Assembly: GCA_905221605.1 (NCBI GenBank)
Contig: CAJNDS010001035.1
Location: 270,001 to 327,500, forward strand
DNA: 57,500 nt
Source of the DNA: Symbiodinium natans
Taxonomy: Eukaryota > Sar > Dinophyceae > Suessiales > Symbiodiniaceae
Reading direction: 5' to 3'
Both the position numbers and the translations under genes were made by a program. The number at the start of each line of letters is the position of its first letter. Position 1 is the first letter of the stretch. The notes beneath the pieces are model-generated. The model did no database searches and was not told where the DNA came from. It was given only the letters and a program-made list of their open reading frames with translations. Of the stretch, positions 29,254-38,839 are shown piece after piece.

Positions 29254-29415
29254 GTAGGTTTAGGGATTAGGGTTTAGGGGTTTAGGGGTTTAGGGTTTAA
29301 TTAGGGTTTAGGGTTTAGGGTTTAGGGTTTAGGGTTTAGGGTTTAGGGTGTAGGGTTTAGGGTTTAGGGTTTAGGGTTTAGGGTTTAGGGTTTAGGGGTG
29401 TATGGTTTAGGGTAC
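29254..29415 (+). repeat. telomere-like array TTTAGGG
   Basis: About 22 units, one interrupted by TTTAATTAGGG. Confidence 0.92.
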
Positions 29416-30606
29416 CTATACAAACTTTGGGGTGTTGGGGCTCATCAGGATTCGATGATCGGCCCTGTTTGCAAAACAACACCTACATCCTAAACCCTAT
29501 AAGCCCTGAACCCTGAAATCTAGAAGCCCTCAACCCCAAATGCCCTACACCCTAAACGCCCAAACCCTTTAAAGCCCTAAACCCCAAGTACATCCCAAAG
29601 CTACCCCTAAACCCTAAACCCTAAACCCCAAACCCCAAACCCTAAATCCCAAAGCTGCCCTTAAACCCTGAACCTGAAGCCATGCCATGGCCCGGCAGTG
29701 AGTTCGGTTGAGGGCACTTGAGGAAGCGCATGGTCTTCGCGTCCCGCATCACCTGGGGTCTTCAGCTTCAACTACAGGGGTTTAGGGTTTAGGGTTAAGG
29801 GTTGAGGGTTGAGGGTTTAGGGTTTAGGGTTCAGGGTTTAGGGGCGACCCTGTTTCATATACGGACACTTAATTACTTTACAAGTGGGTAACAAACGGCT
29901 GCACCGAAAGAGCCCAGTCACCAAGCAAAGCGCGTTGGGCACCGCGGGCAGGTTTACCTCAGCTGCCACTGTTTTCTACGCTAAGCCATAAACAAACCCC
30001 TAAACCTTAAACCCCACGAGTCCGAAAGTTTGGGAAGCACACGTGAAGACCTACACCCTGGGACACCGGAGTGCACACGTGAACACTCAACAAAACCCTA
30101 GACCCCAAGCCCTGAGCCCTCAACCCTAGAGCCCTCAACACCTAAACCCTAAACCCTAAACCCAAAGCCCCAACCGTCACTCTGGCAGAGTGGGGGGGTG
30201 GGGGGGGGTGGGGGGGGGTGGGGGCGGAACGTAGGATGCATGCGTCCGGGCTCGCTATCCCTGACTCGGATTCAGGGTTTAGGATTTAGGGTTGTCGAGA
30301 GGGTTTTGGTTCAGCGGGCTTTGTCTTGCTTAGTTGGTTTGGGAGTTCAATGGCTTAGGGTTTGGGTTTGGGATTGGTTTAGGTTTGGGGGTTGGATTCG
30401 GCTCACGGTTGGTTTAGGGGCCAGGGGGTTGAGGGTTTAGGGTCTAGGCTAGGGTTCTGGGTTTCAGTTTTGTGGAGCTTAGGATCTACGGTTTGGGTGG
30501 GTTTCAGCGTTTACGGGCCGAGAGAATCTAAGGCCCTATAGATGTTTGTTTGGGGGACCAGGGTTAAGGGTTCAGGGCCGGGTCCAGGGTTTCGGGCTTT
30601 AACGGT
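29416..30606. other. mixed arrays, islands and G-rich linker
   Basis: Scattered CCCTAAA (29595-29670) and TTTAGGG (29778-29845) patches. The island at about 29650-29775 has a minus frame LKLKTPGDAGREDHALPQVP. A G/T tract at 30190-30226 is followed by 350 bp of degenerate TTTAGGG-like sequence. No gene assigned. Confidence 0.45.
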
Positions 30607-30830
30607 TTTAGGGTTTAGGGTTTAGGGTTTAGGGTTTAGGGTTTAGGGTTTAGGGTTGAACCTGTAGCATCACTAAGAGGGAGCCATGGATGCGCCTCGC
30701 ACGCGGTAGCTTGTGAACCCCAAAGCTTTAGGGTTTAGGGTTTAGGGTTTAGGGTTTAGGGTTTAGGGGTTAGGGTTTAGGGTTTAGGGTTTAGGGTTTA
30801 GGGTTTAGGGTTTAGGGTTTAGGGTTTAGA
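30607..30830 (+). repeat. two TTTAGGG arrays with a 70-bp island
   Basis: Units at 30607-30655 and 30728-30830. The island between reads ALGFTSYRVRGASMAPS then a stop on the minus strand. Confidence 0.85.
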
Positions 30831-30838
30831 GCTTCGCC

Positions 30839-31260
30839 CTAGCATTTGAGGTTCACTTGATTGTAGATCCCGCTGTATAGACCCCGCTCGCTAAACCTGT
30901 TCCTTCCTGAACCTTGTAACCCCGTGTTTGACCGGGATATAGTGCTGATAGGGGTTCGGGTATAATATACCCCAACCCCTAGATTATGCCGTACCTGAAG
31001 TTCATGGAACCCTACGTCCCTACATAAGCCCCAAGCCCCAATCCCTAAACCCCAAACCCGAAACTCCAAACCCCAAAACCCCAAACCCCAAACCCTAAAA
31101 ATGCTAAACCTTTTGTTAAAAAAATCGCAGGCGCGTAAAGCATCTGTGAGGGACCGCACGTGGTGGCTGGGTCCCTGTATACTACGCATGTGCGCCGGAG
31201 CTGTGACGGGTTTTTAGGCTTGGAGATGTTCAAAAGGGACTTAGGGAAAAAAACTGGGGT
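30839..31260. other. unique DNA with degenerate CCCCAAA patch
   Basis: Two unique stretches flank a CCCCAAA-type patch (31028-31100). The minus frame at 30839-31189 passes through the patch and is not credible as one gene. Confidence 0.4.
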
Positions 31261-31304
31261 TTAGGGTTTAGAGTTTAGGGTTTAGGGTTTAGGGTGTTTA
31301 GGGT

Positions 31305-31416
31305 TTAGGGCACGAATTTCGAGAAACTGCCCATATACCCAGGTCCAGTTCCAGGCGACATCTCCGCAGCAGCGAGAAATCGGAGCGACAGCGACGGGTT
31401 CAGCAGGGGTGTCACT
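31305..31416 (-). other. exon-like island sharing 43 bp with 33849-33891
   Basis: The minus frame VTPLLNPSLSLRFLAAAEMS, then PGTGPGYMGSFSKFVP and stop, lies between two TTTAGGG arrays. The last 33 bp of the frame plus the array border recur at 33849-33891. Confidence 0.4.
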
Positions 31417-31481
31417 TTGGGTTTAGGGTTTAGGGTTTAGGGTTTCGGGCTTAGGATTGAGGGTCGAAAAGGGTTGAGTGT

Positions 31482-31637
31482 CTAAGCCCTCACTGAAGCA
31501 CATACATCCTGGACACACCCGGCAGCTTTCTTTGAGAAACGCTGCATCACCAGCGCCTGCCATTTGGGTGCTCGGACTTCCGAGCGGGAAAACGAAGGCA
31601 GCAATGCGGCTTGAGCGCTGACAGAGTCTGGAGCTGT
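31482..31637 (-). other. exon-like island, 51 codons
   Basis: The minus frame TAPDSVSAQAALLPSFSRSE continues VRAPKWQALVMQRFSKKAAG and CVQDVCASVRA to a stop at 31482. One of the longest protein-like islands; no family recognised. Confidence 0.42.
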
Positions 31638-31661
31638 GGGTTTCGGGTTTTAGGGTTTAGA

Positions 31662-31745
31662 GATCCGGAATTCGGCGCTCATTCAGACCGCAGCCGTCTT
31701 CAGCAGTTGTTTTACGAATTTGATGCGCAGAGTTGCTCTAGCTAG
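31662..31745 (+). other. exon-like island, candidate C-terminus
   Basis: DPEFGAHSDRSRLQQLFYEF, then DAQSCSS and a TAG at 31743. It starts immediately after TTTAGGG-like words. Confidence 0.35.
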
Positions 31746-31816
31746 TGGCAAGGAGCAGCCGATGACACAAGGTCTGGGGGGGGCAGGGGCCCCCCTAGAC
31801 CCTAAATTTGAACTTG

Positions 31817-32025
31817 GGGTTTAGGGTTTAGGGTTTAGGGTTTAGGGTTTGGGTTTAGGGTTTAGGGTTTAGGGTTTAGGGTTTAGGGTTTAGGGTTTAG
31901 GGTTTAGGGTTTAGGGTTTAGGGTTTAGGGTTTAGGGTTTAGGGTTTAGGGTTTAGGGTTTAGGGTTTAGGGTTTAGGGTTTAGGGTTTAGAATTTAGGG
32001 TTTAGGGTTTAGGGTTTAGGCCCTA
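31817..32025. repeat. long TTTAGGG array ending in exact inverted junction
   Basis: About 28 TTTAGGG units end with GTTTAGGCCCTAAAC at 32014-32028, a perfect palindrome joining TTTAGGG to CCCTAAA polarity. Confidence 0.95.
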
Positions 32026-32103
32026 AACTCTACGCCCCAAAATCCCATATTGTTCAGGCTGCGCCTTGACCAGCAAAAAAAAGCCTCTCCCCAGTAAGTG
32101 AAC

Positions 32104-32200
32104 CCCTAAACCCTAAACCCTAAACCCTAAACCCTAAACCCTAAACCCTAAACCCTAAACCCTAAACCCTAAACCCTAAACCCTAAACCCTAACCCCAAG
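32104..32200 (-). repeat. telomere-like array (CCCTAAA on +)
   Basis: About 13 perfect units. Confidence 0.95.
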
Positions 32201-32934
32201 CCCTGAACTTAATCCCTGTTCCCCTAGGAAGAAAAAAGGATCCTTTTTGTTCATATATAAGAAAGCCCGCAACCCAAAAAGTAAAAAGGATCCCTAACAC
32301 TGATCTAGTGAACCCCAAACCCCAAACCCAAACCCTAAATCCCGCACCCCAAACCGAACTCCTAAGCTGAAGCCCATGTCTCCCTGATATGCCGAGGCCA
32401 CTATCAGCTTTTCTCAAGTGAAGCACCCCTGAGAGGTGGGGGGGGGGGGGGCTAAACATAGGGTTTAGGGTTTAGGGAGGGGTGCGGGCTTGCAGCCCTT
32501 GTTTTCAGCAGGTCGCCATGTTGCTTGGTTGAACTCTACGGGGGTTTCCAATAACTGGGGTCCTCATGTATACGCCCAACTACACCACAATCCCTCCGAA
32601 AATGGCTCTAGGTCATCCTTTTACCCTAAACGCCTAAACCCTCACCAACTTCTATCAATCTTCAACTAACCCTACAGTAAACCTTACACCTTAAAACCCT
32701 ACATCATGATCAGAGACGGTGTCGTCTTCGGAAGCTCCCAAATTTCAAAGCCTTCCTCCGCACCAGAACTCTGTCGAGGGTGGCCATCTGAGCGCGCGCG
32801 GGTGGAGATGAGCCGAGCATGTCATGGTCTCGTTCGCGGACGTAGGTTCCCTAAAAGTTCGAGTTTCTGTTCGCCTATACTTCGCTCCAGAAACCCCCTA
32901 ACCTCTAAACCCTCGCAACCCATAAGCCCTAACA
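32201..32934. other. unique DNA, no gene recognised
   Basis: Includes a G tract (32439-32451), a short TTTAGGG patch (32458-32476) and linker DNA. A plus frame at 32706-32939 (SKPSSAPELCRGWPSERARV) could be an exon fragment. No family recognised. Confidence 0.35.
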
Positions 32935-33072
32935 CTTGAAACCCTTGAAACCGTTGAAGCCCTTGAAACCCTTGAAACCCTGGAAACCCTGGAAACCCTG
33001 GAAATCCTGGAAACCCTGCAAACCCTGCAAACCCTGGAAACCCTGGAAACCCTTGAAACCCTTGAAACCCCC
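32935..33072 (-). repeat. 9-mer telomere-like variant CCCTTGAAA / CCCTGGAAA
   Basis: About 15 units of nine bases: CCCTTGAAA, CCCTGGAAA and CCCTGCAAA in blocks. Because the period is divisible by three it creates a false glycine-phenylalanine-proline frame on the minus strand. Confidence 0.93.
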
Positions 33073-33174
33073 AAACCCTAAACCCCAAACCCTAAAACCC
33101 TTGCAATTACTTGCATGTAGGGCCGGAAACCGGAAACCCTTTCATACAGGGCCGGAGTGAGGGCGCCGCCCTGA

Positions 33175-33432
33175 ACCCTGAACCCTAAACCCTAAACCCT
33201 AAACCCAAAACCCTAAACCCCTAAACCCTAAACCCTAAACCCTAAACCCTAAACCCTTTTCCACATCAACCAGCTGCTTAAGATGCCAAGCATTCAGACA
33301 CCCATGGGCTGCTCCCGGGCTCAGGGCTTAGGGTTTAGGGGTTTAGGGTTTAGGGTTTAGGGGTTTAGGGTTTAGGGTTTAGGGTTTAGGGTTTAGGGCT
33401 TAGGGTTTAGGGCTTAGGGCGTAGGATTTAGG
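33175..33432. repeat. outward-facing arrays around a short island
   Basis: CCCTAAA units (33175-33255), a 70-bp island, then TTTAGGG units with octamers (33325-33432). Confidence 0.88.
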
Positions 33433-33441
33433 ATTTGGGGG

Positions 33442-33550
33442 GAGCTCTGGACCTTGAAAGTCCGCGCGGGGGTTCCCAGATGGAAGTCGGCCCTCTCAGC
33501 GGAGCTCACGCGGCGGGTAGATCAAGGCCTTGGACGTACTCGGTTCAAGG
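33442..33550 (+). other. exon-like island ending in T/G homopolymers
   Basis: ELWTLKVRAGVPRWKSALSA, then ELTRRVDQGLGRTRFK, runs up to a T run and a 16-bp G run (33551-33577). Well-balanced composition. Confidence 0.4.
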
Positions 33551-33751
33551 CTTTTTTTTTTTGGGGGGGGGGGGGGGTGTCTAGCCCCTAGAGCCCTAGA
33601 CCCTAAACCCTAAACCCTAAACCCTAAACCCTAAACCCTAAACCCAGATGTGCGTATAAGCTTCAGGGAATTCTGGGCTTTAGGAATCCCGGGCTTTGGT
33701 GCTGGGGTGGGGAGGGGGGGGTTACTCGAGGCAATCCCTGAGTTGGGCTTG

Positions 33752-33892
33752 GGCTTTGGGCTTTGGGCGTTGGGCGTTGGGCTTTGGGCTTTGGGCTTTG
33801 GGCTTTGGGCTTTGGGCTTTGGGCTTTGGGCTTTGGGCTTTGGGCTTTGGGTTTAGGGCACGAATTTCGAGAAACTGCCCATATACCCAGGG
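33752..33892 (+). repeat. TTTGGGC variant array joined to duplicated 43-bp fragment
   Basis: About 14 units of TTTGGGC (33752-33848) pass into TTTAGGG, then a 33-bp fragment identical to 31311-31343, then TTTAGGG again. Confidence 0.93.
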
Positions 33893-33949
33893 TTTAGGGT
33901 TTAGGGTTTAGGGTTTAGGGTTTAGGGTTTAGGGTTTAGGGTTTAGTGT

Positions 33950-34057
33950 TTCGATGCCAGACAAGAAGTTAGACCTTTTGCTGTGGACCAAGATGACAGA
34001 ACTCGCTACAGAGGGATGTTGGGGGCCACACCACAACCCCCTATCCTCCGCCTTCGG
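33950..34057 (+). other. exon-like island
   Basis: FDARQEVRPFAVDQDDRTRY, then RGMLGATPQPPILRLR, between TTTAGGG units and degenerate TTTCGGG words. A soluble, balanced composition. Confidence 0.4.
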
Positions 34058-34145
34058 GTTTCGGGCTTAGGGTTTCGGATTTCGGGTCCAGAATTTAGGG
34101 TTAAACCCTAAACCCTCAACCCCCCCCCCCCCAAAAAAAAATGCT

Positions 34146-34256
34146 TGCGGTTCGAGTTTTGGAACGGTTGGGGCTCACGAGCCCTGCCCGGGGCCGGGGC
34201 GGCAGCTAAGATTGCGAGCCGTCAAACCTGCGGCGCGTGGGCGCGTTCAGGTTTGG
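34146..34256 (+). other. exon-like island
   Basis: CGSSFGTVGAHEPCPGPGRQ, then LRLRAVKPAARGRVQVW, between a C/A homopolymer tract (34119-34141) and a TTTAGGG-type array. Confidence 0.28.
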
Positions 34257-34854
34257 GGTTTAGGGTTTAGAGTTTAGGGTTTAGGGTTTAAGGTTTAGGG
34301 TTTAAGGTTTAGGGTTTAAGGTTTAGGGTTTAGGGATTAGGGTTTAGGGTTTAGGGTTTAGGGCTCAGGCTGTACACCCGAACCCAAACCCGCACAAACC
34401 TTTGCCTTTAACTTGAGGACAGTCCATATATGTACACATCTACATAGTGTATGTACATATTGATATTACTTTGGGGAATACGGGGGGTTTACTTACGAGA
34501 AGAAGGGGCCCTAAATATAGACCCCCAGATAGCAGGATTCCCTTAGAATAAGGACCCCAATGAGGTACCCCTATTTTCGGAAGCCCCCATAGTCGAATTC
34601 GTGGCTTTCATACATTTGCTTCTCTAAAGCCTGAGCAGCCCTGAACAAGGAACCCTCAACCCTAAACCCCAAACCCGAAACCCTCAACCCGACGGAAAGG
34701 TACGAAAACTCAAAGTCTATCCCCGAACCATTCCGCATCTGCCGAGCAGATCGAAATTTTGGGGTTTGGGGTTTAGGGTTTAGGGCTTAGAGCTTAGGGT
34801 TAAGGGTTTAGGTTTAGGGTTTAGGGTTTGGGAACCCTGAAACCCCTAAACTCT
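34257..34854. other. TTTAGGG array and AT-richer linker with foldback-like words
   Basis: The array (34257-34372) is followed by linker DNA. The segment about 34483-34602 has GGGGGTTTAC on the left and CGGAAGCCCCC on the right, a possible foldback element related to 43065-43110 by a shared GGTACCCCTA-TTTCGG word pattern. An inverted telomere junction lies at 34822-34840. Confidence 0.45.
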
Positions 34855-34944
34855 CAGTATTGCATGCTCGTGGAGCTGGGGCCACGGCTAAGGACGCTCG
34901 GGGCACTCCAGGTGGCCTGTAGCTCCTGCTCATCCGAGGATTAG
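34855..34944 (+). other. exon-like island, candidate C-terminus
   Basis: QYCMLVELGPRLRTLGALQV, then ACSSCSSED and a TAG at 34942. It follows degenerate CCCTAAA words. Confidence 0.35.
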
Positions 34945-35205
34945 GGCAACAGAGGTTAGAACTTGGGACTGCAGAACCCTCAACCCTAAACCCTAAACCC
35001 TAAACCCTAAACCCTAAAACTCGGAGTTTGGGTTGCCGGGAAGGGTTTTGAGGACTCAAACACGGGCTGGGGGTTGCAGAGTTAACCTAAACCATGAAAG
35101 CCCAAACCCTAGAAGCCCTATACTCCTCAAACCACATAAACCTTAAACCCCCGAAATAAGCCCTAAGGGCCTAAACTGTCGAACCTAAACCCAATGCCTT
35201 CGCCT

Positions 35206-35272
35206 CCCTCCTCCTCCTCCTCCTCCTCCTCCTCCTCCTCCTCCTCCTCCTCCTCCTCCTCCTCCTCCCTCC
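35206..35272 (+). repeat. TCC trinucleotide microsatellite
   Basis: About 21 TCC triplets. Polyserine or polyglutamate frames over it are artefacts. Confidence 0.95.
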
Positions 35273-35539
35273 TCCAAAACCCACACCCCCGCACCTGGTC
35301 GAAAGCACCTAAGCCCCAAACCCTCTTAACCCCCACAATAAGCCCGATACTGAAACCAATCGCCCCTATAGTCAACCCTATAATGAACCCCATAAAACCT
35401 GCAATGACCCCATAATAAGCCCGAAAATGAACCCCAACAACCCCAGGAGCCCAAAAGGCCCTCAACTGGCAAACCGCGAGTCGAAGAGTTATAGGGTTTA
35501 GGGTTTAGGGTTTAGGGTTTAGGGTTTAGGGTTTAGGGT

Positions 35540-35845
35540 TGCAACCCTTCAAAACCCAAACAGGAAAGCCAGTGCTGGCGCAAAGGGTTTAGAGCTTAGG
35601 GTTTGTGGTTTGGAAATTGGTGGTTTATAGGGTTTAGGGTTCGGGTCCGCCGACCCTAGCGGCGTGTTGGATGGGAAAAGGAGGTGAAAACCTCCCTCTT
35701 CCCTCCTTGCAACCCAACGTGGGGGGGGGGTACCCCGCCAGCTTTTCTGTGGAGGAACAGGCCACCCACACCGCGTAAACTCATGGACCATAGGCGTTTT
35801 CGCACAGGGCATAGGGGCTCTTTTAGAAAAAAAAACCCTTCTTTC
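35540..35845. other. unique DNA with a fragment repeated at 40098
   Basis: The minus strand is open across 35640-35845 (PMVHEFTRCGWPVPPQKSWR). CACCGCGTAAACTCATGG and on to TAGGCG (35769-35800) recurs with one change near 40098. Confidence 0.4.
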
Positions 35846-35958
35846 CCCCCCCCCACCCCCCCCCCCCCCCAAACCCCCCCCCACCCACCCCCCCCCCCCC
35901 CCCACCCCCCCCCCCAACCCCCCCCCCCCCCCCCCCCCCCCCAAACCCCCCCGCAACC
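35846..35958. repeat. C-homopolymer tract with AAA/CA interruptions
   Basis: About 110 bp, almost all C on the plus strand, broken by CCCACCC and CAAACCC words as if telomere units had been swallowed by C expansion. Assembly of the exact length is doubtful. Confidence 0.9.
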
Positions 35959-36195
35959 GCAAACAAAATCACCAAACCCCAAACCTTAAACTTGTTCTCC
36001 TGCGGGGTCGGCGGCTTGAGTTGGAGGCTCTTAAATTAAGGGGCTGGGGATTAGGGGGGGGGGACCTTGAAGACATGCCATTTCCACCTATCCCACGCTG
36101 GAGTGGAGGAATTGCAGGGTTAGGATGGACTGTAAACCCAAACCCAAGGGCACTGACGCTACAACATAGCCCTAAACCCCAAAACCCCGAAACCC

Positions 36196-36460
36196 GAAAC
36201 GTACACAGCCCTAAACCCTAAACCCTAAACCCCAAACTCTAAACCCTAAACCCTAAACCTTAAACCCTAAGCCCTAATGGAGGCAATATGTACATGAACA
36301 GATACATGCTGTGGACATCACGGGTCCACTATATATTGGGACCCTCGCCCCTTCAACCCTAAAACCCTAAACACTAAAACCCCTTCACCCTGAGAACCCT
36401 CAACCCTAAACCCTAAACCCTAAACCCTAAACCCTAAACCCTAAACCCTAAACCCTAAAT
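36196..36460 (-). repeat. two CCCTAAA arrays with linker
   Basis: Units at 36203-36275 and 36395-36458 with about 115 bp of unique DNA between. Confidence 0.88.
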
Positions 36461-36535
36461 CTAAGAAAACAAACGTGCCAGGAACACGAAGTCCACGTGG
36501 GCGGGCTGCGTGAAGCCAGCGAAGCGGGGATCCAT
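36461..36535 (-). other. exon-like island with start and stop
   Basis: The minus-strand ATG at 36535 opens MDPRFAGFTQPAHVDFVFLA, then RLFS and a stop built from the CCCTAAA border. The frame is also open upstream of the ATG to the TTTAGGG array at 36567. Confidence 0.36.
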
Positions 36536-36606
36536 CCTCGTCGCTCCACGCTAACCCTTTAAACTATGGGTTTAGGGTTTAGGGTTTAGGGTTTAGGGTT
36601 TAGGGT

Positions 36607-36759
36607 TTAGGGTCTTGGAGGTGTAGCTTGGAGTCCTAAACCACGGAAACGGGACGCGGGAGGGGGAAGGGGGGAAATACCTCGGCGACGCCACTTCAAG
36701 TGGAGACGACCCTTCTCCCGAGCTAAGTTCCCGTACTCAGGGAATAGGTTGAATTGCAT
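36607..36759 (-). other. exon-like open frame with start codon
   Basis: Minus frame MQFNLFPEYGNLAREKGRLH, then LKWRRRGISPLPPPASRFRG, running into the TTTAGGG array at 36567-36612. Strongly basic middle. No family recognised. Confidence 0.36.
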
Positions 36760-37144
36760 GTTATTAAAAAAAGTATGGTCAGTTCTCAAAACTTATGGTC
36801 CTTTTTTGGGTACCCTAGATGTTAGGAATAAAAAAAGGGACCAACGTGTAGAGAAGTACTTGTATCCACATTCTGGTAGCCTAACTGAACATGGTCCTGT
36901 AGCGTGAAGGCCGGGGTGGGGAGGGAGGGTCCAGGGTGTCGGGATGAACAGGTTGAACGGGGGATTCCGGGTTTAGAGCGAAACCCTAAACCCTAAACCC
37001 TATACAACTCTTGGGTCGATACTCTCGAAGGTCCCACTGGCGGATCTGGTCCTTGCAAGTCACGGAGGGTCTAGTGTTTCGTGCTTAGGGTTTAGGGTTT
37101 AGGGCTTAGGGTTTAGGGTTTAGGGTCTAGGGTCTAGTGTGTAG
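36760..37144. other. linker, no gene recognised
   Basis: Unique DNA with short CCCTAAA (36985-37002) and TTTAGGG (37086-37140) patches. Confidence 0.45.
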
Positions 37145-37248
37145 CCCAGAGGGTCCATTTGTAGATGGAATTGCGTACCCGAAACCCATACTGAATGGGG
37201 TTTTGGGGTACCTAATTCCAGAATAGTACTACGAATGGACCCTCTGGG
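37145..37248. mobile_element. foldback element, family 1, complete copy
   Basis: Terminal inverted repeats: left CCCAGAGGGTCCATTTGTAG, right (reversed) CCCAGAGGGTCCATTCGTAG, one mismatch in 20. Total 104 bp, non-coding. TAG flanks both ends, a possible 3-bp target duplication. This is the reference copy for the family. Confidence 0.88.
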
Positions 37249-37735
37249 TAGGGCTTGGGGTGTAGAGTATTGCGAAGCTGCTCTTCGGCACTTGCTGTCG
37301 ATATGTTGTCTGCTAGTTGAAGATTTCCGATTTAGGACTTTGGGGCGTCAGAATCCTGGCAGTCGATATTTTAGGTTTCTGGGTGTAGGGTCCAACGAAC
37401 ATGAGAACCCCCCCCCCCCCCCCCAAATAGTAGGATTCCCTTATACCATATCCTACGTAGGGTTGAGGGTTTTGGGAGGAGAAAGTTGACCACGAATAGA
37501 CGGGTGATTGGTGCGGCAAACGTCTTCAATGTTGAGTCCGTTTGGATTACAGTCCGGGAGGGTCCATTTCTAGTACTATGATGGAAGTAGGTACCCCAGA
37601 CTGTGTGTGTGAGTACAACTCGGAGAAGTGTTTCGAAGGCTTGAGCCTGAGGAATATTTACATAGCCACATCTGGTTGGAGACTAAACCCCAAACCGTGA
37701 ACCCTAAACCCTAGACATAGACCCTGTGACCCACA
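37249..37735. other. unique DNA with half of a family 1 element
   Basis: 37557-37600 carries GGGTCCATTTCTAGTACTAT and GGTACCCC, the left half of family 1 only. A C tract of 17-18 lies at 37408-37425. Overlapping open frames here are not convincing. Confidence 0.45.
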
Positions 37736-37739
37736 CACT

Positions 37740-37842
37740 ATCTCTCTCTTTTCTTTCTTTCATGGGGCTTTCTCTCTCTCTCTCTCTCTTTTCTTTCTTT
37801 CATGGGGCTTTCATGACTCTCTCTCTCTCTCTCTCTCGCTTT
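37740..37842 (+). repeat. CT microsatellite with 30-bp internal duplication
   Basis: (TC)n tracts alternate with TTTTCTTTCTTTCATGGGGC, which occurs twice, so a larger unit was duplicated. Confidence 0.9.
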
Positions 37843-38204
37843 TCTTTTTCTTCTTGTAGTTCATCCTCACCTGACTATGCATATCATTCAACTTCTCAGT
37901 GATTTCGCAAGAGCTCTGCCTACGCCTCTTGAAGGTGCTAAGCCCTAAACTTAAGCCCTACAACTCTAGATTCTCTAGATACCCAACGTGTGTCCTAACA
38001 TCCGTAGAAGCAGCCCTTGGTCCATGTGTGGAGGGGGTTTTACGAAGATAAGGGATCCCCTGATATAGACCCTCCCAGAGAGTAGTAAGTTGGGCTTTGA
38101 GTCGAAAGCAGAAGGCTTCAGAGTCTAGGGTTTAGGGTTTAGGGTTTAGGGCTCACAGTACATTGAATGTAGAGTAGTTTAGAACCGGAATTGTAGAGGG
38201 TTGC
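37843..38204. other. linker, no gene recognised
   Basis: Unique DNA with one short TTTAGGG patch (38126-38150). No open frame of note. Confidence 0.45.
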
Positions 38205-38305
38205 TTTAAGGTTTGGGCCCCAGGCGTTGAGAGGGAGAACGGAGATCTCCAGTCCTGAAGACACCGGGCGATGTTGTCACTCAACTCCGTCGGAAAGGCG
38301 CAGAA
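38205..38305 (-). other. exon-like island
   Basis: The minus frame FCAFPTELSDNIARCLQDWR, then SPFSLSTPGAQTLK, starts at the TTTAGGG array to the right. Very protein-like. Confidence 0.42.
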
Positions 38306-38430
38306 CCTTCAGGGTTTAGGGTTTAGGGTTTAGGGTTTGGGGTTTAGGGTTTAGGGTTTAGGGTTTAGAGTTTAGGGTTTAGGGTTTAGGGTTTAGGGTT
38401 TAGGGTTTAGGGTTTAGGGTTTAGGGTTTA
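38306..38430 (+). repeat. telomere-like array TTTAGGG
   Basis: About 17 units with one TTTGGGG and one TTTAGAG. Confidence 0.93.
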
Positions 38431-38445
38431 GGGCCTCATTCCATA

Positions 38446-38541
38446 CTAAGAACCAGGAATTCTGGAGTTGAGGCGTCGTAAACCGTAAGCTTTGCCGCAA
38501 AGCTCCCCAAGCGGCAGCCAGGCTTCTATGATAGGCTTTGC
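38446..38541 (-). other. exon-like island, candidate C-terminus
   Basis: The minus frame AKPIIEAWLPLGELCGKAYG, then LRRLNSRIPGS and a stop at 38446. It lies in a TTTAGGG-island-CCCTAAA (inward) setting, unlike most. Confidence 0.42.
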
Positions 38542-38639
38542 GAAGCCCCTGAACCCTCAACCCTAAACCCTAAACCCTGAACCCTAAACCCTAAACCCTA
38601 AACTCTCTACCCCTTGATCCTAGACCCTAGAATCTTCAG

Positions 38640-38745
38640 AACGAACCCTAAACCCTAAACCCTAAACCGTAAACCCTGAACCCTAAACCCCAAACCCCAA
38701 ACCCCAAACCCCAAACCCTAAACCCTAAACCCTAAGCCCTAGCAA
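38640..38745 (-). repeat. telomere-like array with CCCCAAA block
   Basis: CCCTAAA units with four CCCCAAA units (38687-38715). Confidence 0.9.
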
Positions 38746-38839
38746 CCCTGAACCTGACCGACTGGGAGCCCCGACGCACGAACGAACCGCGCCGTCCTGT
38801 CCGACGTGTCCACGTGCACGACCAATGCAAAGCGCCTGG
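38746..38839 (-). other. exon-like island
   Basis: The minus frame RRFALVVHVDTSDRTARFVR, then ASGLPVGQ, between outward-facing arrays. Beta-strand-like pattern. Confidence 0.4.

Noticed and set aside
32822-33160. Collagen-like Gly-Phe-Pro and Lys-Pro-Leu repeat proteins
   Set aside because: Both are readings of the CCCTTGAAA/CCCTGGAAA 9-mer on opposite strands.
35163-35465. Polyglutamate protein
   Set aside because: Encoded by a TCC microsatellite; flanks are unrelated linker DNA.
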